The notes beneath the pieces were generated by a model. It searched no databases. It was given only the letters and a program-made list of their open reading frames with translations, and had not been told where the DNA came from. DNA of 64,000 bases. It comes from Pygmaiobacter massiliensis. Its GTDB lineage: Bacteria > Bacillota > Clostridia > Oscillospirales > Ruminococcaceae. The DNA is taken from assembly GCF_900199435.1 (NCBI RefSeq), contig NZ_OAML01000003.1, positions 124,001 to 188,000 of the forward strand. The letters run 5' to 3'. Every line of letters starts with the position of its first letter. Position 1 is the first letter of the stretch. Made by a program: the position numbers and the translations under genes. Positions 44,373 to 52,561 of this stretch are shown piece by piece.

Positions 44373-45131
44373 GTGCCCATTTTAACAGTAGAAAATGTTA
44401 CGAAAAAGTTTGGTGCCTTTGAGGCGCTGCGCGGCGTTTCTCTGACCGTGGAAAAAGGCGAAGCAGTCGCCATTATTGGTTCGTCGGGCAGTGGTAAATC
44501 CACTCTGCTGCGCTGCGTAAACGACCTTGAGAAAATTACAAGCGGGCGCATTTTGATTGACGGAGAACCTCTGGCGGATACGGTGGACGGAAAAGCGGTC
44601 TATCCGCCCGAGCGGGAGCTGCGCCGCCTTTGTATGAAAACCGGCATGGTATTTCAGCAGTTTAATCTTTTTCCGCACCTGACCTGCCTTGAAAATATCA
44701 CGATTGCGCCGATTCAAATTCTGAAAAAGAACCGAGTTGACGCAGAGGCAGATGCGAAGCGACTGTTGCAACTGGTGGGGCTCGAGAATAAGGCTGACAG
44801 CTACCCGGCGATGCTCTCGGGTGGGCAGCAGCAGCGCATTGCGATTGCGCGCGCACTTGCAATTGACCCCGAAATTTTGCTGTTTGATGAGCCGACCAGT
44901 GCACTGGATCCAGAATTGACTGCCGAGGTTACCGCTGTCATTGCAAAGTTGGCACAGCAGAACATAACGATGCTGATTGTCACTCATGAAATGGAGTTTG
45001 CGCGCTCGGTAGCAGACCGCATTTTATTTTTTGAAGACGGCGAAATCATCGCAGAAGACAGTGCCGAAGAATTTTTCTCGAACCAAAAAAACGAGCGCAT
45101 CTGTCGTTTCTTAAACGGATTTCAGAAATAA
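44373..45131 (+). CDS. Polar amino-acid ABC transporter ATPase (GlnQ type)
   Basis: 252 aa. Start GTG 44373 lies 10 nt after AAGGAGG (44356-44362); the GTG at 44364 is only 1 nt from that site, so I reject it. Walker A GSSGSGKST (about 34-42), Q loop VFQQFNLFPHLT, signature LSGGQQQR (about 150), Walker B LLFDEPTSALDPE, His switch VTHEMEFA. Energises uptake by the permease next to it. Confidence 0.94.
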   Translation: MPILTVENVTKKFGAFEALRGVSLTVEKGEAVAIIGSSGSGKSTLLRCVNDLEKITSGRILIDGEPLADTVDGKAVYPPERELRRLCMKTGMVFQQFNLFPHLTCLENITIAPIQILKKNRVDAEADAKRLLQLVGLENKADSYPAMLSGGQQQRIAIARALAIDPEILLFDEPTSALDPELTAEVTAVIAKLAQQNITMLIVTHEMEFARSVADRILFFEDGEIIAEDSAEEFFSNQKNERICRFLNGFQK

Positions 45132-45134
45132 CAC

Positions 45135-45183
45135 AAAAAAACGAGCCGGTGGCCTGCCGTTTGGCAAGCACCAGCTCGTTTTG
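45135..45183. terminator. Terminator between convergent ATPase and IclR genes
   Basis: ACGAGC-GGTG pairs with CACC-GCTCGT (small bulges), with A/T runs on both sides, so it can serve both strands. Confidence 0.75.
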
Positions 45184-45235
45184 TATTATGTATTAGCCAG
45201 AAGCTTCAAAAAGGCAGCTTAAAAGCGGCCACGCA

Positions 45236-45994
45236 TCAGGTGTTCACTGAAGAATATCCCATGTTGTAAGAAAGTTCATCGGCGTGCTGTTTTACTATTG
45301 TGCTGATTTGCGCACCGTGCTCGTTGTCAATACGGGCAGCGGGGGCAATGATGCCGATAGAGGCAATCACCTTGCCGTCTGAGGAGAAAATCGGTGCGCC
45401 AACGCCCACTGCGTCTTGTATGTAATCTCCGTAAGAAAAGGAAACACCGTTGCGGCGAATACGGTCCAAGCTTTGCAACAGCTCCTCCGGTGTGGGGGAG
45501 GTGACATCAGTAGCAGGGGCCAGCTTCACATTGATATAGTTTTGGATAAATTCTTCGTCCTGATAAGCCAGCAGGGCTTTGCGGATTGCACCACAGTGTA
45601 AATCCACCGCCGTGCCAAACTTTTCGACGACTTTAAGAATGTTAGCGCCTTCCACTTTGTCCAGCACAAGCCCTTTGTTGCCCGCCCGAACAATAAGAAA
45701 AGCGTCTTCGCCGGTAGACTGCGACAAATCCAGCAAGACAGGCTTTGCAAGATCTTGCAGCCGCAGGTTATGTGAGGCGGAAGAGCCCAGAGAAATTAGG
45801 GCTGGCCCAAGCCGATAAAGATGGCTGGTCTCGTCCTTGGTGACGTACTTTCGGGCACAGAAGGTTTGTAAAATACGGTGAACAGTGCTGGGAGGAAGTG
45901 CAAGCCGATCAGACAGCTCTGAAATAGAGAAAGATTTATCAGAATCTTTTAGCATTTCAAGCAGGTCAATCGCGCGCATCAAACTTTGGATCAT
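45236..45994 (-). CDS. IclR-family transcriptional regulator
   Basis: 252 aa, start ATG 45994 behind AAAGGAG. N-terminal winged helix (about 1-65) with SISELSDRLALPPSTVHRILQTF in two parts, then the IclR effector domain with a FGTAVDLHCGAIRKALLAY stretch (about 120-138) and VGVGAPIFSSDGKVIASIGI (about 197-216). Monocistronic. The target is not evident; neighbours are an amino-acid transporter and a metallo-hydrolase. Confidence 0.92.
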   Translation of the reverse strand: MIQSLMRAIDLLEMLKDSDKSFSISELSDRLALPPSTVHRILQTFCARKYVTKDETSHLYRLGPALISLGSSASHNLRLQDLAKPVLLDLSQSTGEDAFLIVRAGNKGLVLDKVEGANILKVVEKFGTAVDLHCGAIRKALLAYQDEEFIQNYINVKLAPATDVTSPTPEELLQSLDRIRRNGVSFSYGDYIQDAVGVGAPIFSSDGKVIASIGIIAPAARIDNEHGAQISTIVKQHADELSYNMGYSSVNT

Positions 45995-46322
45995 GGAAAA
46001 AGCTCCTTTGCGTATTATCAATTCTCAGTAGGCTGCAAGCATAAATTTTGCTGCGCCAAGCTGAGAAAATAGTTGATTTTAAGCCTCTTATAGCATACAA
46101 CTAAATTCCATAATGTGCAATAGCTTTCGCATTCTAAAATGTTTAACTTTGCTTTTCTTAGAAAAATTTGTTAAAATCAGCATAACACAATCAACAAAAA
46201 GCGCAAGAGCCAATTTTAATAAGAATTGCTTTTTGTTTTCCATTCGCTTCGAGTGCGCTGCAAAAATCCAGGTTTGAGCAAGCGGAAATATTGCGGTTTT
46301 TCAGAAAGGTAAGGGCACAAAA
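45995..46322. other. Divergent gap between IclR and metallo-hydrolase genes
   Basis: TTCTCAG (about 46023-46029) and CTGAGAA (about 46061-46067) form an inverted repeat just upstream of the IclR gene, a candidate autoregulatory site. The remainder is AT-rich; I see no strong promoter in either direction and no gene. Confidence 0.4.
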
Positions 46323-47150
46323 ATGAAAATTACAACGCTAATCGAAAACGAGGCCCCTGAAAGCGGACAGCTTTGTGCAGAACACGGCTTATCGATGCTG
46401 GTAGAAATAGATGACCAGCGCTTTTTATTTGATACGGGGGCAAGTGGTGCCTTTTTAGACAATGCAAACACGCTTGGCGTATCACTGGCACCGCTGGATG
46501 CTGTCATCATCAGCCACGGGCATTTTGACCATAGCGGCGGTGTGGCCCGGCTGCTGCAAGAGTGCCCTGCGGCGCGGCGCTTTGTACTGGGCAAGGGCTA
46601 CTTTGAAGAAAAATATAAACGCACGCCGGAACAGACCCGCTACATCGGCACACATTTTACCCGCCAGCAGCTAGAGCTGGCAGGTGCAGAGCTGGTTTGG
46701 GTAGAGGGCAAACAGCAGCTGTCAGACCACCTTTGGGCGGTCGGTGGGTTTGAGAGAACCAATGATTTTGAAGCACTCAACCCTGCCTTTGTACTGGGAG
46801 AGCAGGGGACGCAGCCAGACCCGTTTGCAGACGAAATCGCACTGGTGGCAGAGTGCCGCAAAGGCCTTGTGGTGCTGGCAGGCTGTTCGCATGTGGGGGT
46901 AGTTAATCTGCTGCGCACAGTACAAACCCGTTTTGCACAGCCCATCTATGCGGTTATCGGCGGCTCGCATCTGGTTGAAGCAGATGAAAATCGCATCCAA
47001 AAAACGGCGCAGGCGCTGGAGGAAATGGGAATCGAGAGATGCCTCTTGTCCCATTGCACAGGCGCCGCCGCGGCGGATTATCTGCGCAACCAAAACAAGG
47101 TACCGTATGGAGAGAACCACACCGGAGATGTGTGGGAGTTTGAATGCTGA
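46323..47150 (+). CDS. MBL-fold metallo-hydrolase
   Basis: 275 aa, ATG 46323. N-terminal LIENEAPESGQLCAEHGLSMLVE, then metal motif SHGHFDHSGG (about 60-69), GCSHVGVVNLLR (about 184) and C-terminal LSHCTG (about 240). This is the branch of the metallo-beta-lactamase superfamily that includes proteins annotated as dihydropterin-ribofuranosyl-aminobenzene phosphate synthase-like; that label is generic and the true substrate is unknown. Monocistronic. Confidence 0.88.
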   Translation: MKITTLIENEAPESGQLCAEHGLSMLVEIDDQRFLFDTGASGAFLDNANTLGVSLAPLDAVIISHGHFDHSGGVARLLQECPAARRFVLGKGYFEEKYKRTPEQTRYIGTHFTRQQLELAGAELVWVEGKQQLSDHLWAVGGFERTNDFEALNPAFVLGEQGTQPDPFADEIALVAECRKGLVVLAGCSHVGVVNLLRTVQTRFAQPIYAVIGGSHLVEADENRIQKTAQALEEMGIERCLLSHCTGAAAADYLRNQNKVPYGENHTGDVWEFEC

Positions 47151-47173
47151 AAAAACAAAGAGCGGTGCTCGGA

Positions 47174-47202
47174 TTGACAGGCCGGAGCGATGCTCGTATA
47201 AT
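47174..47202 (+). promoter_or_regulatory. Perfect consensus sigma-A promoter
   Basis: TTGACA (47174-47179), 17 bp, TATAAT (47197-47202), no mismatch in either box. Start expected near 47209. It begins about 20 bp after the hydrolase stop and does not point at a nearby start codon. Confidence 0.9.
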
Positions 47203-47208
47203 TAAGGT

Positions 47209-47366
47209 GAATTTTAAGTAAGGCTCCTTAACAAGGCAGCCGCAAAACTTTTGAATTATTATCGCTGCTTCTTTATGCACAGGCTGCCTTTGCCGGCAGC
47301 AGAGCGCGCAAGAAACCCAGCCAAAGCCCCTGATTTAAGGGTATGCTTTGTGCTGGGTTTTTATTT
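47209..47366 (+). ncRNA. Candidate small RNA or attenuated leader (about 155 nt)
   Basis: Runs from the consensus promoter to a strong terminator. First domain: AAGGCAGCC (about 47234-47242) pairs with GGCTGCCTT (about 47282-47290). Second: AACCCAGC with AAAGC (from 47314) pairs with GCTTT and GCTGGGTT (to about 47360), with CCCT/AGGG inside, then T-rich sequence. No open frame with a ribosome site lies within. It is either a free small RNA or a leader that controls the serine hydrolase gene at 47488. It does not match an RNA class I recognise. Confidence 0.5.
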
Positions 47367-47487
47367 TGAAAAAATGCAGGCGTGCAAGGGAACTGAACGC
47401 AGTAAAAGAACAGACTTTTTGTTCTAATCCGTGCGAAAAGCCAAATATTTGACGCAACTTTTTAAAATAGAAAGAGAGGGAAAATCG

Positions 47488-48264
47488 ATGCTCAAAAATG
47501 AAATAGAAAGCTATCTTGCAACGCGCCCCGGCAAAGTGGCGGTGGTCTGGCGCGACCTGATAAGCGGAGGAGACTTTTCAATTGCAGGAAAAACGCGGTT
47601 TGTTTCGGCAAGTACAATTAAACTGCTGATTATGGCAGAGCTGCTGGACCAGATTGCCGCCGGACGGCGCTCGCTCAGCGACCACATTTTACTTACACAG
47701 GCCCGGGTTACGGGCGGTGACGGTATTTTGAAAGAGCTAAGACCAGGCCACAGCTTTGCACTGGAAGAAATTTTGACGCTGATGATTATTGTCAGTGACA
47801 ATACCGCTACCAACCTGCTGATAGACTTACTGGGGATGGATGCGATTAACGCGCAAGCAAGAAAGCTGAGATTGCGGGAAGCACAGCTTGGCCGCAAAAT
47901 GATGGATACTGAGGCGAAGCGGCAAGGCCGCGAAAATTATATCTGTGCCGAGGACATGGCAAAGATGCTAGAGTTGATTTACCGCGGTACCTTGGTCGAC
48001 GAAAAAATGAGTCGCACCGCGTTGGAAATTTTGCTGCGCCAACAGCAAACAGGCCGGTTGCAGCTGTATTTACCCGAAGAAATCCCCGTCGCCCACAAAT
48101 GTGGAGACCTTGATTGCCTGGAGCATGATGGCGGACTGATTTTGGTGGAAGGGCATCCTTACTTGCTCGTGGTACTCACCGAGCAGAACCCCAGCAATCG
48201 AGAAGGGCGTGAAACAATAGGAACCATTTCTAAAATGGTGTATGATGCGATGCTTGCCCGCTAG
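47488..48264 (+). CDS. Class A beta-lactamase-like serine hydrolase, no signal peptide
   Basis: 258 aa, ATG 47488 with GAGAGGG. Motifs: STIK (about 46-49, nucleophile Ser and general-base Lys), SDN in IVSDNTATNLL (about 105), MMDTEAKRQGRENY (about 138-151), and KCG (about 208) in place of KTG. This is the Beta-lactamase2-type family. No signal peptide or membrane anchor is seen, so a classical periplasmic-type lactamase is unlikely; a cytoplasmic esterase or peptidase-like role is possible. Confidence 0.85.
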   Translation: MLKNEIESYLATRPGKVAVVWRDLISGGDFSIAGKTRFVSASTIKLLIMAELLDQIAAGRRSLSDHILLTQARVTGGDGILKELRPGHSFALEEILTLMIIVSDNTATNLLIDLLGMDAINAQARKLRLREAQLGRKMMDTEAKRQGRENYICAEDMAKMLELIYRGTLVDEKMSRTALEILLRQQQTGRLQLYLPEEIPVAHKCGDLDCLEHDGGLILVEGHPYLLVVLTEQNPSNREGRETIGTISKMVYDAMLAR

Positions 48265-48370
48265 AGCCATAAGAAATACAGCGCGTTGCAGCAGGCCGTG
48301 AGTTTTCCACACTCAAAAAGAGTTCTGTGGAAAACTTGAGCCCCACAAAAGAGAACAAAAAGAAGGAGAA

Positions 48371-48407
48371 AAAGCGCCCTGCCAAAATCATCAGCAGAGC
48401 GCTTTTT
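48371..48407. terminator. Bidirectional terminator between serine hydrolase and asnA
   Basis: AAAGCGC-CTGC pairs with GCAG-GCGCTTT, loop of about 11, T run on the plus side and TTTTTCT on the minus side. Confidence 0.8.
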
Positions 48408-48414
48408 TATTTAT

Positions 48415-49422
48415 TTACAGCAGAGGAATGCCGCCTTCTTTGCAGATGGCAAGGGTTTCGTCATCCCACAGAGAAACCTGTACCTCGCCAACGTGGGCCT
48501 TGCCCAGCAAAAGCATGCACAGGCGGCTCTGGCCAATGCCGCCGCCAATGGTCAGCGGAAGCTTGCCTTCCAGCAGCAGCTTGTGGAACGAAAGCTCGCG
48601 GCGGTCATCGCAGCCAGCAAGGTGCAGCTGACGGTCCAGCGCAGCAGCGTCGACACGAATACCCATTGAGCTGATTTCGAGTGCCATGTTCAGCGGCTCG
48701 TGCCAGAACAGCAAATCGCCGTTCAGCGTCCAGTCATCATAGTCCGGTGCACGGCCATCGTGCGGCTTGCCAGAGCGCAGCGCTCCCCCAATTTGCATGA
48801 TAAAGGTGGTGGGATGCTCTTTTACATATGCGTTTTCCCGCTCTTTCGAAGAGAGGCCGGGGTAAAGGTCTTCCAGCTCCTGCGAGGTAACAAAAGAAAC
48901 TTCGCGGCAGAGGCTGGTGCCAAGCTCGGGGAACTTCCAGCGCAGCTCCTCCATCGTGTCGCAAATGGCCCAAGCGATGCGGTTTACAGTGTCCTGCAAG
49001 TATTCAATCGAGCGCTGCTCTGCGGTGATTACTTTTTCCCAGTCCCACTGGTCGACGTAAATAGAGTGAAGGTTGTCCATCTCTTCGTCACGGCGAATTG
49101 CATTCATGTTGGTAATCAGGCCGTTGCCGATGTGAAAGTCGTATTTATAAAGCGCAAGCCGCTTCCATTTGGCGAGCGAGTGCACCACCACAGCGTCACC
49201 ACGGGTAGCAGGCACATCAAAGCGCACAGGGCGCTCTACGCCGTTCAAGTCGTCGTTAAGCCCCGAGGCGGGGTCTACAAATAAGGGTGCAGTAACCCGC
49301 TTTAAGTGCAGGGTCCCGCAAAGTTTGCGGAAGAAAATATTATGGATGAGCCCGATTGCGTTTTGGGTCTCGTACAGCCCCAAAGTGGGAGAATAATCTT
49401 TCGGGATGATTGTGTTGCTCAT
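48415..49422 (-). CDS. asnA: Aspartate-ammonia ligase (asparagine synthetase A)
   Basis: 335 aa, typical length. Two adjacent ATG codons; the second (49422) is 7 nt after GAGG and is preferred. Class II aminoacyl-tRNA synthetase-like fold: LNGVERPVRFDV (about 58-69), VHSLAKWKRLAL (about 80-91), IRRDEEMDNLHSIYVDQWDWE in two parts, and a C-terminal GGGIGQSRLCMLLL (about 297-310). Makes asparagine from aspartate, ammonia and ATP. Own promoter at 49482-49510. Confidence 0.97.
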   Translation of the reverse strand: MSNTIIPKDYSPTLGLYETQNAIGLIHNIFFRKLCGTLHLKRVTAPLFVDPASGLNDDLNGVERPVRFDVPATRGDAVVVHSLAKWKRLALYKYDFHIGNGLITNMNAIRRDEEMDNLHSIYVDQWDWEKVITAEQRSIEYLQDTVNRIAWAICDTMEELRWKFPELGTSLCREVSFVTSQELEDLYPGLSSKERENAYVKEHPTTFIMQIGGALRSGKPHDGRAPDYDDWTLNGDLLFWHEPLNMALEISSMGIRVDAAALDRQLHLAGCDDRRELSFHKLLLEGKLPLTIGGGIGQSRLCMLLLGKAHVGEVQVSLWDDETLAICKEGGIPLL

Positions 49423-49481
49423 CATATTTCCTCTTTCCTCTTTACATTTTAAAGTCAGGGTAATAAATCCATAATATATCT

Positions 49482-49510
49482 ATTATAGAAGTGATGGGGG
49501 GCAATGTCAA
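49482..49510 (-). promoter_or_regulatory. Perfect consensus promoter of asnA
   Basis: On the minus strand TTGACA (49505-49510), 17 bp, TATAAT (49482-49487). Start near 49475, leader about 50 nt. Confidence 0.9.
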
Positions 49511-49554
49511 CAGAGCAAAGCCGCGAGAACCTAAGATAAAAGCCAGCTATAAGA

Positions 49555-49668
49555 TTGCTGGATGTAAAAAAGTATGGTAAAATGAAAAAACATCGGTTTA
49601 AATTTTAAAAGTCATTCTTTTTACAACCGTAAAAGATGGTAAACAAACCGCAAATATCCGGTTGTAAA
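49555..49668 (+). promoter_or_regulatory. Promoter and operator-like inverted repeat of the GntR gene
   Basis: TTGCTG (49555-49560), 17 bp, TAAAAT (49578-49583) with extended -10 TGG. Downstream, TTTACAACCG (49620-49629) and CGGTTGTAAA (49659-49668) are perfect 10-bp inverted copies, 29 nt apart. They lie between the expected start (about 49590) and the GTG at 49688, so they could be operator half-sites or a leader hairpin. Confidence 0.65.
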
Positions 49669-49687
49669 GGCCAGAGGGGAGTTTAAA

Positions 49688-50407
49688 GTGCTGGATTACG
49701 AAAGTATCGTTCCGCTGTATGAACAAGTAGCCATGCAGCTCCGCGAAGCGATTCTTGTCGGTAAATATCAAGTGGATAAACGAATACCCACGGAAGAAGA
49801 ACTTGCAAAGGAATACCGGGTAAGCCGCATTACCGTTCGGCGTGCGGTATCGGAATTGGTGGAGGAGGGCCTTGTAGAAAAATGGCAGGGCAAGGGAACC
49901 TTCGTGAAATCCTGCCGGTCAGGCCGGCAGAAATATCAGGATTGCTTTAGTCTGTGCGAGGTGTGCCGGCAGCGAGGCCAAGCAACGCATGCAAAGCTGT
50001 TGCATGCGGGTGTAGTTGTAGTTTCTCACCCGGAAATCAATAAGGCACTGGGCTTGGCTGAGGGTACGCCGGTAGTTGCCATTTACCGGCTGCGCTATAT
50101 TGATGGTAAGCCCTGTGTGGTAGAAAAAAGCTATTACCCCACCGAATACTGCTTTTTAATCGGGGAAGACCTCGAGCGCCGGTCCATTTACGAGATGCTC
50201 AAAAAAGAAAAGTGCATCGGTGTTATTGCAGGGGAGATGGAAATTGAACTGACCCGTGCGAATGAAGAGGTTGCACAGCTGTTGGAGCTGGAACAAAACA
50301 CTCCTTTATTGCACGTAACCTTTCGCAACTATGGTTCTGATGGCAGTGTTTTGCATATATGCGATCAGGTGGGCTACCCGGAAGGAAGTCCCTTTATCGT
50401 CCGCTAG
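49688..50407 (+). CDS. GntR/HutC-family transcriptional regulator
   Basis: 239 aa, GTG start at 49688 behind GGGGAG. N-terminal winged helix 1-75 (PLYEQVAMQLREAI, then EEELAKEYRVSRITVRRAV at about 37-55, and a KWQGKGTFV wing), then a UTRA ligand domain with a VVAIYRLRYIDGKPCVVEKSYYP stretch in two parts and the C-terminal HICDQVGYPEGSPFIVR. The UTRA class often binds sugar phosphates or amino-acid derivatives; the ligand is unknown. 40 bp before a phosphatase gene, probably co-transcribed. Confidence 0.93.
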   Translation: MLDYESIVPLYEQVAMQLREAILVGKYQVDKRIPTEEELAKEYRVSRITVRRAVSELVEEGLVEKWQGKGTFVKSCRSGRQKYQDCFSLCEVCRQRGQATHAKLLHAGVVVVSHPEINKALGLAEGTPVVAIYRLRYIDGKPCVVEKSYYPTEYCFLIGEDLERRSIYEMLKKEKCIGVIAGEMEIELTRANEEVAQLLELEQNTPLLHVTFRNYGSDGSVLHICDQVGYPEGSPFIVR

Positions 50408-50447
50408 GCTGATTTTTGCATCAGGTTACAAAGGGAGAGAAAGATAA

Positions 50448-50909
50448 TTGCATCGTATCTTGTTCATCTGCCACGGCAATATTTGTCGCTCACCTATGGC
50501 AGAATATCTGCTTCGGCACATGGTGAAAGCATTGGGATGTGCCGAAAGCTTCGTCATTGACTCTGCGGCGACCAGTACCGAAGAAATTGGAAACTCTGTG
50601 CACCCCGGCACACGAAGCAAACTGCAACAGCAGGGTGTTTACTGCGGCGCTCACCGCGCGCGGCAAATCTGCCCTGCGGATTACGAGGCATATGATTTGC
50701 TCATCGGTATGGATGCTGCCAATTTACGTAATATGCAGCGGATATTTGGCAAAGACCCAAAAGCAAAGCTTTGCCGCTTGCTGGATTTTACAGCGCGCCC
50801 CGGAGATATTGCGGACCCGTGGTACACTGGCAATTTTGATGAAACATACGAAGATATTCTGGCAGGCTGCCACGGCTTGCTGCAAGCACTTGGCATAATA
50901 ACAGAATAA
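50448..50909 (+). CDS. Low-molecular-weight protein-tyrosine phosphatase
   Basis: 153 aa, TTG start at 50448 behind AGGGAGA. Phosphate loop CHGNICRSP (about 8-16, the C-x5-R-S signature) at the N-terminus and the general-acid DPWYTGNFDETYEDI (about 124-138). Cytoplasmic enzyme that removes phosphate from tyrosine or possibly phosphoarginine in proteins. Shares the operon with the GntR regulator. Confidence 0.93.
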   Translation: MHRILFICHGNICRSPMAEYLLRHMVKALGCAESFVIDSAATSTEEIGNSVHPGTRSKLQQQGVYCGAHRARQICPADYEAYDLLIGMDAANLRNMQRIFGKDPKAKLCRLLDFTARPGDIADPWYTGNFDETYEDILAGCHGLLQALGIITE

Positions 50910-50914
50910 ATATA

Positions 50915-50960
50915 AAAAAGCTCTCTGTCAGTGCAAACGCGCAAAGCAGAGAGCTTTTTT
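50915..50960. terminator. Bidirectional terminator between phosphatase and MATE genes
   Basis: AAAAGCTCTCTG pairs with CAGAGAGCTTTT, with A/T runs on both sides. Confidence 0.88.
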
Positions 50961-50962
50961 AT

Positions 50963-52330
50963 TTAAACAGAAGCGGTTTCCCGGCGCACAAGATGCGGAC
51001 GGAAGGTGATAAGAAACAAAATGGAAGAGTTGATGGCGCCGATGATGTCACAAATGGGTTCTGCATAAAATGCAGCCCGGGCGGAGAAAAACGGCGGCAG
51101 CAAGATAACGCAGAGCAGAAAAATAGTTTTACGGCTAAGCGAAAGAAACAGCGAAACGCGGGTGCATCCCAAAGCCGTAAGCCCGTCTACAAAAGTATAC
51201 TGCAAGCTGAGCGGAACAATTGCAAGCGTAAAGACACGAATACCCCAGACGGCCAATGCAACGGTTTCCGGGTCTTGTGTGAAGATGCCAACAAAATATT
51301 GAGAGGCCGTGCGCGAAACCAAAAACATAAGACTGGTGAAGATGAGGCAAAGGCTAAGGATATACCGCTCGGCCTGGCGCACCCGCCCCGTTTGCCGCGC
51401 ACCGTAGTTGTAGCTGATGATGGCCTGGGTGCCGCCGGTCGCGCCAATCATCGGCCCGGTGACGAGCATCATAAAGCTTTGCACAATCGTCACAGCGGTA
51501 ATCAACAGGTCGCCCTCTGTCGGGCCGCCATATTTTTTGAGCATGGCATTCATTGCAATCAGCAAAACACTGTCGGTTGCGAGGATAAGAAACGGAGAAA
51601 CGCCAATCGAAAGAATGCGCTTAATCAGTGCGCTGGAATACCCGCCAAACGAGATGCGCACCCGAATGCGCCGGCTGCGGAATAGAAAGAGGACGGAGAA
51701 CAGGCAAGAGGCCATCTGAGAGAGCACTGTGGCCCAAGCTGCGCCCGCAACGCCCCAGTTAAGCACCAGCACAAACACGGTGTCCAGCAAGATATTACCG
51801 CCCGCACCAATCAGCACTGCGGTCATCGAGATATTTGCAAAGCCCTGGCAAGTGATAAAGCTGCCAAGCCCGATGGCAAGCAACGCGAAAAAGGTGCCCA
51901 GGGTATAGATGGTCATGTAAGTATCCGCGTAAATAAAGGTGACATCGCTTGCGCCAAACCAGGTAAGCAGATAGTCTTTCAGCAGCAGAAAGCTGACGGT
52001 GAGAAGACCGGAAAAAATCAGCAGCAGCAAGAAGCTGTTGGAAAGTACCTGTTTTGCCGTTTTCTCATCGCCCTCGCCCAGCTTCATTGCCATAAGAATC
52101 GAGCCGCCGATTCCGACAAGTGTGCCAAACGAAGAGAGCAATGTGACGATGGGACCGCATACCCCAACTCCGGCAAGCGCAAGCGTGCCAATTTCGGGAA
52201 TGTTGCCAATATACATGCGGTCGATGATGCAGTACAATACGTTGACGAGTTGAGCGATCATGGAAGGAATAGCAAGCCGAAGTACCAGGCCAAGCATGCT
52301 GTCCCGTCCAAGGTCGTTGATCTTTTTCAT
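50963..52330 (-). CDS. MATE-family multidrug efflux transporter
   Basis: 455 aa from ATG 52330, 8 nt after an AAGGGGTGG stretch; the GTG at 52342 lies within that ribosome site and is less likely. Twelve membrane helices in two halves; family features RMYIGNIPEIG (about 37) and GTQAIISYNYGAR (about 300). Exports cationic or hydrophobic compounds with Na+ or H+. Directly downstream on the same strand of the MerR/GyrI regulator (239 bp gap), which may control it. Confidence 0.9.
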   Translation of the reverse strand: MKKINDLGRDSMLGLVLRLAIPSMIAQLVNVLYCIIDRMYIGNIPEIGTLALAGVGVCGPIVTLLSSFGTLVGIGGSILMAMKLGEGDEKTAKQVLSNSFLLLLIFSGLLTVSFLLLKDYLLTWFGASDVTFIYADTYMTIYTLGTFFALLAIGLGSFITCQGFANISMTAVLIGAGGNILLDTVFVLVLNWGVAGAAWATVLSQMASCLFSVLFLFRSRRIRVRISFGGYSSALIKRILSIGVSPFLILATDSVLLIAMNAMLKKYGGPTEGDLLITAVTIVQSFMMLVTGPMIGATGGTQAIISYNYGARQTGRVRQAERYILSLCLIFTSLMFLVSRTASQYFVGIFTQDPETVALAVWGIRVFTLAIVPLSLQYTFVDGLTALGCTRVSLFLSLSRKTIFLLCVILLPPFFSARAAFYAEPICDIIGAINSSILFLITFRPHLVRRETASV

Positions 52331-52561
52331 TAAATATGCCACCCCTTGCTAAAAATAAAGCGCCCGGAAAAGCCGGACGCGGAACAACGCGAACGAAGAA
52401 GTTTGAAGCGTGAAACGAAGGTAATTGTAGCATAAAAAATCGCCAGGGGCAACTGTTTACAGCACTTTTTAATCGTTTGTAACCATTTGGCAATAACGTA
52501 GCGGAACGCCGCAATAAAACTGCCCGCACCTGAAAAACAGATGCGGGCAAAAAAGCGGAAT

